Shown: positions 34,022-41,669 of the stretch, one piece after another | How positions within the stretch are numbered: the first letter of the stretch is position 1 | Layout: the number at the start of each line of letters is the position of its first letter | NCBI RefSeq assembly: GCF_051713825.1 | Contig: NZ_JBIOQR010000001.1 | Coordinates: 1,488,001-1,552,000 of the forward strand | Source of the DNA: Enterococcus_K sp051713825 | Lineage (GTDB): Bacteria; Bacillota; Bacilli; Lactobacillales; Enterococcaceae | Direction: 5' to 3' | Length of the DNA: 64,000 nt | The notes under the pieces: model-generated | Databases searched by the model: none | The model's input: the letters and a program-made list of their open reading frames with translations, nothing else | What the model was told of the DNA's origin: nothing | Position numbers and translations under genes: made by a program

Positions 34022-35278
34022 ATGAGTAATCAACAAGAGTTTGTGCCAATTTTATTAGGAAGTGATATGAATGTGTATGGGATGGCACGTTCTTTTTACG
34101 AAGCCTATGGAAAAATTTGTCAGGCGTACGCGTCTGATCAATTAGCACCGACGAAATATAGTCATATCGTAAATGTGGAGGTTATTCCAGGATTTGAAAA
34201 AGATCCTGTTTTTATTGACGAAATGAGAAGATTGATGACTGAGACTTATACAGATTCATCAAAAACTTATCTCCTTATCTCTTGCGGAGATGGCTATGCA
34301 GAGTTAATCTCCCAGCATAAAGAGGAGCTTTCAAAGACGTTTGTTTGTCCGTATATTGATTATAAAATGTTTGAACGTTTAGTAAATAAAGTTAGTTTTT
34401 ACGAAATCTGCGAGGAGTACAATCTTCCATACCCAAAAACATTGATTATTCGTAAAGAGATGATTCAAAACGGCCAATTGACTGAGGATCTACCATTTAA
34501 TTTTCCAGTGGCTTTGAAGCCAGCTAATAGTGTTGAATATCTTTCTGTTAAATTTGAAGGACGGAAAAAAGCCTTCATTATTGATAATCAAGAAGAATTT
34601 GATTCAATTGTCAATAAAATCTATGCAGCAGGTTACACAAGTGAACTGATTGCACAGGACTTTATTCCAGGTGATGATAGTAATATGCGTGTACTAAATG
34701 CCTACGTTGACGAATCACACAATGTTCGAATGATGTGTCTAGGGCATCCATTATTGGAAGATCCAACACCCGCATCTATTGGAAACTACGTGGTGATTAT
34801 GCCTGATTATAATGAAAAAATTTATCAGACAATCAAAACCTTCTTAGAGAGGATAGAGTATACAGGATTTGCTAATTTTGATATGAAATACGATGTTCGC
34901 GATGGCGAATATAAGTTATTTGAAATCAATTTAAGACAAGGGCGTAGTAGCTTTTTCGTTACACTAAATGGCTTAAATCTTGCAAAATTCGTGACAGAAG
35001 ATCGTGTTTTCAACGAACCGTTTACAAAGACAATTTACGGAAGTAATGCCTCTGAGAATGCCAAATTGTGGCTGGGAGTTCCAAAAAAAGTCTTCTTAAC
35101 TTATGCCAGAGATAATCAAGATAAGGAAATTGCCAAACAGATGATTAAAGAGGGTCGTTGGGGAACGACTGTTTTCTATTCAAAAGATAACTCTCTTAGA
35201 CGTTGGTTACTAATGAGATATATGTTTCATAATTACATTGCACGATTTAAAACCCATTTTAATATGAAAGAAGGGTAA
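34022..35278 (+). CDS. D-aspartate ligase (ATP-grasp), peptidoglycan cross-bridge synthesis
   Basis: 418 residues from ATG 34022; an in-frame GTG at 33971 would add 17 residues that begin inside the leader hairpin. The ATP-grasp fold shows in FPVALKPANSVEYLSVKFEG, the region around LIAQDFIPGDDSNMRV and the metal-binding end YKLFEINLRQGRSSFF. It resembles the Enterococcus faecium Asl enzyme, which activates the beta-carboxyl of D-aspartate and joins it to the lysine side chain of the UDP-MurNAc-pentapeptide. The following racemase gene, 3 bases downstream, would supply D-Asp, which strongly supports this call. It acts in the cytoplasm on the soluble precursor. Confidence 0.9.
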   Translation: MSNQQEFVPILLGSDMNVYGMARSFYEAYGKICQAYASDQLAPTKYSHIVNVEVIPGFEKDPVFIDEMRRLMTETYTDSSKTYLLISCGDGYAELISQHKEELSKTFVCPYIDYKMFERLVNKVSFYEICEEYNLPYPKTLIIRKEMIQNGQLTEDLPFNFPVALKPANSVEYLSVKFEGRKKAFIIDNQEEFDSIVNKIYAAGYTSELIAQDFIPGDDSNMRVLNAYVDESHNVRMMCLGHPLLEDPTPASIGNYVVIMPDYNEKIYQTIKTFLERIEYTGFANFDMKYDVRDGEYKLFEINLRQGRSSFFVTLNGLNLAKFVTEDRVFNEPFTKTIYGSNASENAKLWLGVPKKVFLTYARDNQDKEIAKQMIKEGRWGTTVFYSKDNSLRRWLLMRYMFHNYIARFKTHFNMKEG

Positions 35279-35281
35279 TTT

Positions 35282-36001
35282 ATGGAGAACTTTTTCAGCA
35301 TCTTAGGTGGTATGGGGACAATGGCTACTGAGAGTTTTGTTCGTCTACTTAACCATCGAACGATTGCGCATAAAGATCAGGATTATTTGAATTATGTTCT
35401 GTTTAATCATGCGACAGTTCCTGATCGTACGGCTTATATTTTAGACCAAACAAAAGAAAATCCTGTCCCTTTTTTACTGGATGACATTAAGAAACAAAAT
35501 TTACTCCAACCAGATTTTATCGTCTTAACCTGTAACACAGCTCACTACTTTTTTGATGAGCTGCAAGAGGCAACAGAGATTCCGATGCTACATATGCCTA
35601 GAGAAGCTGCCAAAGAATTGAAACAACAGATGACCACTGGCAGAGTCGCTTTTCTTGGGACGGAAGGTAGTGTCAAAGCTGGCGTCTATGAAAAAGAACT
35701 ACGTGATTTCGGTTTTGAGGTATTCCTGCCTAAAAAAGTTTTACAAGAAAAAGTCAATCACCTGATTTACCATGATATTAAAGAACATGACTTTTTGAAT
35801 AAAGAACTTTATTATGAGATTTTAGAGGAAGTCACCACCAAACATGCTTGTGATCAGATTGTCTTAGGTTGTACAGAACTCTCACTAATGCAGGAGTTTG
35901 TCACGGATAATCCATATCCAGTGATTGATGCGCAGTCTATCTTAGTAGACCGCACGATTCAAAAGGCATTAATGATGAGAAAAAATAACATAGCAAACTG
36001 A
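35282..36001 (+). CDS. Aspartate/glutamate racemase family protein, probable aspartate racemase
   Basis: 239 residues of the PLP-independent Asp/Glu racemase family. It starts FSILGGMGTMATESF, and has both catalytic cysteine motifs: LTCNTAHYFFDEL around residue 82 and VLGCTELSLMQ around residue 200. It interconverts L- and D-Asp and is paired with the D-Asp ligase gene directly upstream, as in E. faecium. A hydantoin or glutamate racemase role is less likely because of this pairing. Confidence 0.9.
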   Translation: MENFFSILGGMGTMATESFVRLLNHRTIAHKDQDYLNYVLFNHATVPDRTAYILDQTKENPVPFLLDDIKKQNLLQPDFIVLTCNTAHYFFDELQEATEIPMLHMPREAAKELKQQMTTGRVAFLGTEGSVKAGVYEKELRDFGFEVFLPKKVLQEKVNHLIYHDIKEHDFLNKELYYEILEEVTTKHACDQIVLGCTELSLMQEFVTDNPYPVIDAQSILVDRTIQKALMMRKNNIAN

Positions 36002-36014
36002 ATAAAATAAATGT

Positions 36015-36100
36015 AAAAGACGGAAGTAATCACAAATCGAGGAACCTGAGCGCTAGCTTCTCTGGTTTCGTTGATGGAAGTTGCTTTTGTCTTTTCTTTA
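36015..36100 (+). terminator. Probable terminator of the D-Asp operon
   Basis: A long imperfect hairpin: AAAAGAC at 36015-36021 pairs with GTCTTTT at 36089-36095, with an inner GGAACC/GGTTTC pairing, then a T-rich tail. Confidence 0.55.
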
Positions 36101-36187
36101 TTTCATGGGAAAGTTTGGGTGACGGTCTATTTGTATGGAAATTCCCTAATAATTTATAAAGAGATTAGAAAAAGAACGAGAATGATA

Positions 36188-36214
36188 GCCGGGACACGCC
36201 CGGCATGATATAAT
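36188..36214 (+). promoter_or_regulatory. rapZ promoter with GC-rich hairpin in the -35 zone
   Basis: Extended -10 TGATATAAT at 36206-36214. Directly upstream GCCGGG, ACACG, CCCGGC forms a perfect 6-bp GC inverted repeat, standing out in AT-rich DNA. It may be an operator. Confidence 0.6.
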
Positions 36215-36245
36215 ATATAAGAACAACAAATAGGAGTGAACGAAT

Positions 36246-37130
36246 ATGGCAGATAATTTACAATTAGTCATTATTACAGGAATGAGCGGTGCTGGAAAAA
36301 CAGTGGCTATTCAAAGCTTTGAAGATATGGGCTACTTTTGTGTAGACAATATGCCGCCAAGCTTAATTCCTAAATTTTGGGAATTAATAAAAGAGTCAGG
36401 GAAAGTGACAAAGATTGCCTTAGTTGTCGATTTGCGTTCACGTTCATTTTTTGAAGAAATTCAAAATATGCTGATAGAAATTGAAAACACAGGCTTTATT
36501 GACACCTCTGTACTATTTTTAGATGCCTCAGATGCTGAGTTAGTTTCTCGTTACAAAGAGACACGCCGTACGCATCCTATGGCAATGGACGGCCTTGTTA
36601 CAGAAGGAATTCGTAAAGAGCGTGCAATTTTAGATGATATGAAGGCTCGTGCATCGATTGTAATTGATACGACTGAGTTAAGTCCTCGTCAGTTAAGAGA
36701 AAAAATTAATCATGAATTCAAATCAAAAGGAGACCTAGGTTTTCGAATTGAAATGGTTTCATTTGGCTTCAAATACGGTTTGCCAATTGATGCAGATATT
36801 GTGATGGATGTGCGCTTCTTACCCAACCCACACTATATTCCAGAATTACGTCCTTTGACCGGTCAAAATCCGGAAGTCTATGAATATGTCATGTCTTTTC
36901 CTGAGACAGAAGAGTTTTATACGAAATTTATTGACTTACTCAAAACAGTTTTACCGGGATATGTTACAGAAGGAAAAAGCAGTTTAACGATTGCGATTGG
37001 GTGTACAGGTGGCCAGCATCGATCAGTTGCCTTAACCCAACGTGTCGGAAATGAATTGAAAAAAGACTATAAAGTCAATATTACTCATCGTGACAAAGAC
37101 AAACGTAAAGAGACGGTAAATCGCTCATGA
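36246..37130 (+). CDS. rapZ: RapZ/YvcJ nucleotide-binding protein
   Basis: 294 residues. P-loop ITGMSGAGKTVAIQSFED at the start and the C-terminal motif IGCTGGQHRSVALT mark the family. In enterobacteria RapZ controls glmS mRNA through small RNAs and senses glucosamine-6-phosphate; in Firmicutes the homologue YvcJ is a GTP/ATP-binding protein with a less clear role. It overlaps the next gene by four bases, in the conserved order rapZ-glmR-whiA. The presence of glmM and glmS in the same window fits an amino-sugar theme but does not prove a link. Confidence 0.95.
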   Translation: MADNLQLVIITGMSGAGKTVAIQSFEDMGYFCVDNMPPSLIPKFWELIKESGKVTKIALVVDLRSRSFFEEIQNMLIEIENTGFIDTSVLFLDASDAELVSRYKETRRTHPMAMDGLVTEGIRKERAILDDMKARASIVIDTTELSPRQLREKINHEFKSKGDLGFRIEMVSFGFKYGLPIDADIVMDVRFLPNPHYIPELRPLTGQNPEVYEYVMSFPETEEFYTKFIDLLKTVLPGYVTEGKSSLTIAIGCTGGQHRSVALTQRVGNELKKDYKVNITHRDKDKRKETVNRS

Positions 37131-38125
37131 AGATGAAAACTTATCGTATAAGAAAACCAAAAATTGTTGTCGTTGGTGGGGGGACTGGACTCCCTGTCAT
37201 CTTAAAGAGTTTACGAAATCAAGGGGCTGATATTACAGCCGTAGTGACAGTTGCTGACGATGGTGGGAGTAGTGGGGAAATCAGAAATACGATTGATATG
37301 GCCCCTCCTGGAGATATGAGAAATGTCCTGGTCGCGTTATCGGATATGCCACAGCTTTATGAAGACATTTTTCAGTATCGTTTTGATAAAGGCGATAAAT
37401 TCTTAGCCAATCATGCTATTGGGAATTTAATTATTGCGGCCGTTTCAGAAATGCGTGGCAGCACGTATGATGCAATCCAGCTCTTAGCCAAAATGATGCA
37501 TGTGGATGGGCATATCTACCCGTCTTCTGAACAGCCCTTAGTGTTGCATGCAGTCTTTAAAGATGGAACCACGGCTGTCGGTGAATCGAAAATTGCCTTA
37601 GATAGAAAAACGATTGATCACGTATTTGTCCGTAATGTCGAAGGGGATGATACGCCAACTGCTGCCCGTAAGGTTGTGACCAGTATCATGGAAGCTGACA
37701 TGGTTGTTTTGGGTCCAGGAAGCTTGTTTACAAGTATTCTACCTAACCTAGTAATTCCAGAAATTGGTGAAGCGTTGGTTCAAACTGAAGCAGAAGTGGT
37801 TTATATCTGTAATATTATGACCCAAAAAGGGGAAACAGAGCACTTTACGGATGCCGACCATGTTCGTGTACTAAATACTCATTTGCAAAATAAATTTGTA
37901 GATACGGTTTTGGTTAACACGGAAAAGGTGCCTGAAGGGTATATGGATCCTGAGATTTATGATGAATATTTGGTTCAAGTAGCTCATGATTTCTCTGGCT
38001 TAAGAGAAGAAGGCTGTCGTGTGGTCTCTACAGACTTTTTAGAGTTGAGAGATGGGGGCGTCTTTCATGATGGAACAAAAGTGGTTGAAGAGTTGTTTCG
38101 GATTGTTTTTGGGGCCAAAGTGTAG
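37127..38125 (+). CDS. glmR: GlmR (YvcK), UDP-GlcNAc-binding regulator of cell-wall precursor supply
   Basis: 332 residues of the CofD-like fold. It starts with IVVVGGGTGLPVILKSLR and has TVADDGGSSGEIRN and HAIGNLIIAA, all family landmarks. In Bacillus YvcK/GlmR binds UDP-GlcNAc and stimulates GlmS, directing carbon to peptidoglycan. The start overlaps the rapZ stop (ATGA). It is not a transferase despite the CofD likeness. Confidence 0.95.
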   Translation: MKMKTYRIRKPKIVVVGGGTGLPVILKSLRNQGADITAVVTVADDGGSSGEIRNTIDMAPPGDMRNVLVALSDMPQLYEDIFQYRFDKGDKFLANHAIGNLIIAAVSEMRGSTYDAIQLLAKMMHVDGHIYPSSEQPLVLHAVFKDGTTAVGESKIALDRKTIDHVFVRNVEGDDTPTAARKVVTSIMEADMVVLGPGSLFTSILPNLVIPEIGEALVQTEAEVVYICNIMTQKGETEHFTDADHVRVLNTHLQNKFVDTVLVNTEKVPEGYMDPEIYDEYLVQVAHDFSGLREEGCRVVSTDFLELRDGGVFHDGTKVVEELFRIVFGAKV

Positions 38126-38161
38126 TTTGAGCCGAAATAAGAAGAGAAAGGAGGGAATAGA

Positions 38162-39088
38162 TTGTCCTTTGCAGCCGAGGTAAAAAAAGAATTGACTGGT
38201 TTGGAGGTTCATAGAGAGCATGCAAAAGCAGAATTAGCGGCTCTTATTCGAATGAATGGTTCGTTAAGTTTGTCGAATCATCAGTTTATTTTGAATGTCC
38301 AAACAGAGAATGCGGCGATTGCCAGACGAATCTATTCTCTTTTAAAAGATCATTACGACGTGCGAAGTGAGTTACTTGTACGAAAGAAGATGAAATTAAA
38401 AAAGAATAATGTGTATATCGTTCGTTTAAAACAAGATACCAAGCGCGTGTTGTTGGATTTGGATATTATGGATGGGCTGGTGTTTAACAGTCATGTCTCA
38501 GACGAAATATTAGGAAATGCACAAAAAATGCGTTCGTATCTACGTGGGGCTTTTATGGCTTCTGGTTCAGTTAATAATCCAGAAACGAGCCGGTACCATC
38601 TTGAGATTTATTCTCTGTATGAAGAACATAATCAAGATGTTTGTGATATGTTAAATTATTATGATCTGAATGCCCGAACATTAGAGCGTCGAAATGGCTA
38701 TATTTGCTATTTAAAAGGGGCAGAAAAGATTGCAGATTTTTTGACGTTAATTGGGGCAACGAATTCAATGCTTCGTTTTGAAGATGTTCGGATTGTTCGT
38801 GACATGAGAAACTCAGTCAACCGTTTGGTTAATTGCGAAACAGCTAATTTGAATAAGACGATTGATGCCGCTTCAAAACAGATTGAAAATATTCAATACA
38901 TCGAAAATACAGTGGGGCTACAGGCCTTACCAGAAAAATTACAAGAAATTGCTGAACTACGGTTGGAGCATCCCGAAGTTAGTTTGAAAGAATTAGGGGA
39001 AATGATTCCCTCTGGTGTCATTTCAAAATCAGGAATCAATCACCGAATTCGAAAAATTAATGAGTTCTCTGAAAACTTAAGAAAATGA
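38162..39088 (+). CDS. whiA: WhiA, DNA-binding protein of division/sporulation control
   Basis: 308 residues from TTG 38162 after AAAGGAGGG. An N-terminal LAGLIDADG-homing-endonuclease-like fold (residues 20-200) is followed by a C-terminal helix-turn-helix (LKELGEMIPSGVISKSGIN). WhiA in Firmicutes affects division and chromosome segregation rather than sporulation only. It closes the rapZ-glmR-whiA operon. An IS1380-family element is inserted just two bases after its stop codon, so the native downstream region begins at 40778. Confidence 0.95.
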   Translation: MSFAAEVKKELTGLEVHREHAKAELAALIRMNGSLSLSNHQFILNVQTENAAIARRIYSLLKDHYDVRSELLVRKKMKLKKNNVYIVRLKQDTKRVLLDLDIMDGLVFNSHVSDEILGNAQKMRSYLRGAFMASGSVNNPETSRYHLEIYSLYEEHNQDVCDMLNYYDLNARTLERRNGYICYLKGAEKIADFLTLIGATNSMLRFEDVRIVRDMRNSVNRLVNCETANLNKTIDAASKQIENIQYIENTVGLQALPEKLQEIAELRLEHPEVSLKELGEMIPSGVISKSGINHRIRKINEFSENLRK

Positions 39089-39095
39089 GTTAGAT

Positions 39096-39110
39096 CCTGA
39101 ATTATTCATA
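39096..39110 (+). repeat. IS1380 terminal inverted repeat, left in window
   Basis: CCTGAATTATTCATA, perfect complement of 40757-40771. Confidence 0.93.
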
Positions 39111-39293
39111 CTTTTAAAAAAATAACGAAGAAAACCTTAAAACCAAATTTTAGAGAACTTGGCACCTAATTTTGAATCTATTCAGAAGAAAAATTGGATT
39201 CAAAACTTAATTCTGCCTTCATTTCTTGGGTTTCACTTAAAAAAGGGCACACTAGCCCCTTGGTAGCACTAAAAAATTTTTTTAAGGTCTATG

Positions 39294-40613
39294 TCAGTTT
39301 TTTGTAGGATAAAGCTGTAAGCCTTGTATTTTTTCAAGAACCTGCCAATAAAACACATCAAATACATTCGTGCTAGAAAGTTGAATAAACGTTCGCCTTG
39401 CATGAGAGACCACACGAGCTGCGATATGAAATAGACGGAAACGAATCGTACAGATGCTAAGCTTCTTTTGAGTTTCAGGAAAGACCAGTTGTTTCATACA
39501 CTGCATTAAATTGTAAGCAACACTGCTTAAAAGCATCCGAAATGCATTCGCTGTAAACGATGTACTGTCCGTTTTATCGAAGAAAAAACCGTTTTTGATT
39601 TCTTTGATTAAATTTTCCATGGCACCACGGTTTTGATACATGGGGAAAATTTGTTTTGGAGATAACTCTATTAGATTGGTTACGAGAAATGCATGAGAAA
39701 ACAGAAATTCTCCAGCGTTTCGAGTCGATTTGATCACCACGCGATAGGGATGTACCCAAGTATTCGGGCAATAGTTCTCTAACGTCAACCACTGGACTTC
39801 TTCTTTGGTGAAATCAGTCTCATCACTGTATAAGACAAGTTGTTCAGCGATTTTTTGCAGTTTTCGATTGGCTTTTAGTCGAATGATGAATTTGGCATGG
39901 TGTGTTTCACAAACTTGATAGACTTCAGGTTTGGCAAATCCACTGTCTCCTCGAACAATCAGTTCTAACTCCTTTTCCTGATAACGCTGAAGGATAGGCG
40001 CTAGAAAATCTTCGGCACCTTTTGAAGTATAGTCGCACCCTGCACGCAATTCAGCACCTAATAATGCGCCAGAAATGAGGTCAAAAGCTAATAGAGGATG
40101 ATAGCCAGTGGTTTTATAATGGCCATTGTAAGTTGATTCTTCTTGTTTTCCATAAGTATCACAGTGCGTAGAATCGATGTCCAAAATCAGTTGTCTTTGA
40201 TTCGTTTGCTCGATTAAAAACGCACCGAGAGTTTGTGCTAAATGGTGTACGCCAGGCAGTTCTTCTTGACTGACCCCATTGATAAAACGAGATAACGTTG
40301 GCTGAGAGGCACAAAGCTTATCCAGTGCAAGTTGAAAAACAGGATCCTCTTTTAATGTGTTAGCCGCTTCATCTTTCTGATATCCGGCAATCAGTTGAAG
40401 GACCAATTGCGTAAATTGGTTCTTTAGCTGATGGGTACAATATTTCCTATTGTCTTGAAAAGCGACTGTTTCTTGTAAAAAATGGTCAAATTGGATTTTT
40501 TTCATAAATTCTTTCACAAGTAAAATGCCGCCATCTGAGGAAAGCCGACCACCATCGTTAGAAATTTCCAGTTTGGGATTGAATAAAAGGGATTGTTGTT
40601 GTAATGTAGACAT
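39294..40613 (-). CDS. IS1380-family transposase
   Basis: 439 residues from ATG 40613, chosen because AAGGAG lies 10 bases upstream. It is a DDE transposase. The conserved blocks are ISNDGGRLSSDGGILLVKEF at the start, LILDIDSTHCDTYGKQEE and IVRGDSGFAKPEVYQVCE (catalytic Asp residues), and MYQNRGAMENLIKEIKNGF (catalytic Glu). The last block and FTANAFRMLLSSVAYNLMQ are hallmarks of IS1380. The gene is unbroken. Confidence 0.95.
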   Translation of the reverse strand: MSTLQQQSLLFNPKLEISNDGGRLSSDGGILLVKEFMKKIQFDHFLQETVAFQDNRKYCTHQLKNQFTQLVLQLIAGYQKDEAANTLKEDPVFQLALDKLCASQPTLSRFINGVSQEELPGVHHLAQTLGAFLIEQTNQRQLILDIDSTHCDTYGKQEESTYNGHYKTTGYHPLLAFDLISGALLGAELRAGCDYTSKGAEDFLAPILQRYQEKELELIVRGDSGFAKPEVYQVCETHHAKFIIRLKANRKLQKIAEQLVLYSDETDFTKEEVQWLTLENYCPNTWVHPYRVVIKSTRNAGEFLFSHAFLVTNLIELSPKQIFPMYQNRGAMENLIKEIKNGFFFDKTDSTSFTANAFRMLLSSVAYNLMQCMKQLVFPETQKKLSICTIRFRLFHIAARVVSHARRTFIQLSSTNVFDVFYWQVLEKIQGLQLYPTKN

Positions 40614-40756
40614 GAAGAGCACACTCCTTGTTTTTGTTGGTTTTTGTCAACTTTACAATAACATAAAGTGTGCTCTTTTTGTGCACCTATTGGGTGAAAT
40701 GAAAGAAATCTCAAACCCTTTGAGGTTCTTAGAGTCTTGAAACTTTCTAATGATTT

Positions 40757-40771
40757 TATGAATAATTCAGG
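40757..40771 (-). repeat. IS1380 terminal inverted repeat, right in window
   Basis: TATGAATAATTCAGG, complement of the left end; followed by the repeated target TTAGAT. Confidence 0.93.
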
Positions 40772-40816
40772 TTAGATAAGAGTAGCAGCTAAAATAGCGA
40801 AAAAAGACATAGGAAT

Positions 40817-40888
40817 AAAAAAACTCAGCGAATCCTGTACAGAAACGGAGGTCAGACCTCTTGTTTCCAGTGGGTTCGCTGAGTTTTT
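40817..40888. terminator. Bidirectional terminator, displaced from whiA by the IS
   Basis: AAAACTCAGCGAATCC pairs with GGGTTCGCTGAGTTTT (one wobble), with an inner GAGGT/ACCTC hairpin and A/T runs outside. It serves the minus-strand DsbA-like gene and was presumably the original whiA terminator. Confidence 0.85.
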
Positions 40889-40944
40889 GCTTTTTGCACA
40901 AATAAAGACTAAAAACATGGGCATGAGAAACGAGCTGAAAATTT

Positions 40945-41460
40945 CTAGCTGATTCGTTCTTTTAACTCGTCTAAAGAAATTGATTCATCAAAGATATGAT
41001 CATCCACAATGATTGTAGGTACAAATTTGATATTTGCTGTTTCAGCTTCTTCTATTATAGACTGAGTAACTTCTTGATTGAACTGCTCAGTTAGATGAAG
41101 TGTTTCTTTTGCGAATGTGGCCACTTTTTCTAGGCTGAGGTGCCCCCAGTCATCTTGCGTCTCAAATATTTTTTTTAATTCCTGCAAGGCTTTGACACCA
41201 TCTGTTTGTGTGATGTAGTGTTGCATGACATTACCGCGTTGCAAGCTTTCCTTTTCTTTGTCCAAAAGCTTGATGATTCGTTGGACTTGTCCTTCAGAAA
41301 CAGCTTCAAAAAGAATGTCATACGATTCTTCAAACCATTGACGACAATAAGGACAGCGAACATTTAGAAACTCAATCATTTTTTTCGGTGCTTCCTCCGA
41401 ACCCAGTTTCAAACCGACTAACGAGTTGGTTCGGTTGGCATTAATAACAGATATATCCAT
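40945..41460 (-). CDS. DsbA-family thioredoxin-like oxidoreductase
   Basis: 171 residues from ATG 41460, which follows AAAGGAGG; an in-frame start at 41532 is not supported. The thioredoxin active site is FLNVRCPYCRQWF near residue 36, and the cis-Pro loop is KFVPTIIVDD near residue 145. There is no signal peptide, so it acts in the cytoplasm, unlike exported DsbA; this fits cytoplasmic DsbA/FrnE-like enzymes of lactic acid bacteria. It stands alone, convergent with whiA and divergent from the nifJ gene. Confidence 0.88.
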   Translation of the reverse strand: MDISVINANRTNSLVGLKLGSEEAPKKMIEFLNVRCPYCRQWFEESYDILFEAVSEGQVQRIIKLLDKEKESLQRGNVMQHYITQTDGVKALQELKKIFETQDDWGHLSLEKVATFAKETLHLTEQFNQEVTQSIIEEAETANIKFVPTIIVDDHIFDESISLDELKERIS

Positions 41461-41594
41461 TAAAAATTCCTCCTTTAGTAACAGTGTAGCGAACTTTTTG
41501 GAAAAAAGAAATTTTTTTAGCTTCAAGTTCACAAAAATTAGAGGGATTTTCTAAGTTTATTTTAAAGTATGTGAAAAAACTCTCCTATAATCTC

Positions 41595-41622
41595 TTTCAA
41601 ATAATGAAATATCAGTTATAAT
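41595..41622 (+). promoter_or_regulatory. Candidate nifJ promoter
   Basis: TTTCAA, 16-base spacer, TATAAT. Confidence 0.5.
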
Positions 41623-41669
41623 AAAGTGGATAGATTTGACTCAAATCAAATAAGAGGATGATGATAGAG

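Larger units (their letters stand above)
39096..40771 (-). mobile_element. IS1380-family insertion sequence, complete
   Basis: 1676 bp bounded by perfect 15-bp inverted repeats: CCTGAATTATTCATA at 39096-39110 and its reverse complement at 40757-40771. The flanks carry TTAGAT at 39090-39095 and again at 40772-40777, a 6-bp direct repeat that looks like the target duplication (4-5 bp is usual for the family, so a base may match by chance). Ends beginning CCT and the length of about 1.7 kb fit IS1380. One intact transposase gene is inside. Intact ends and gene suggest a recent insertion. Confidence 0.93.
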
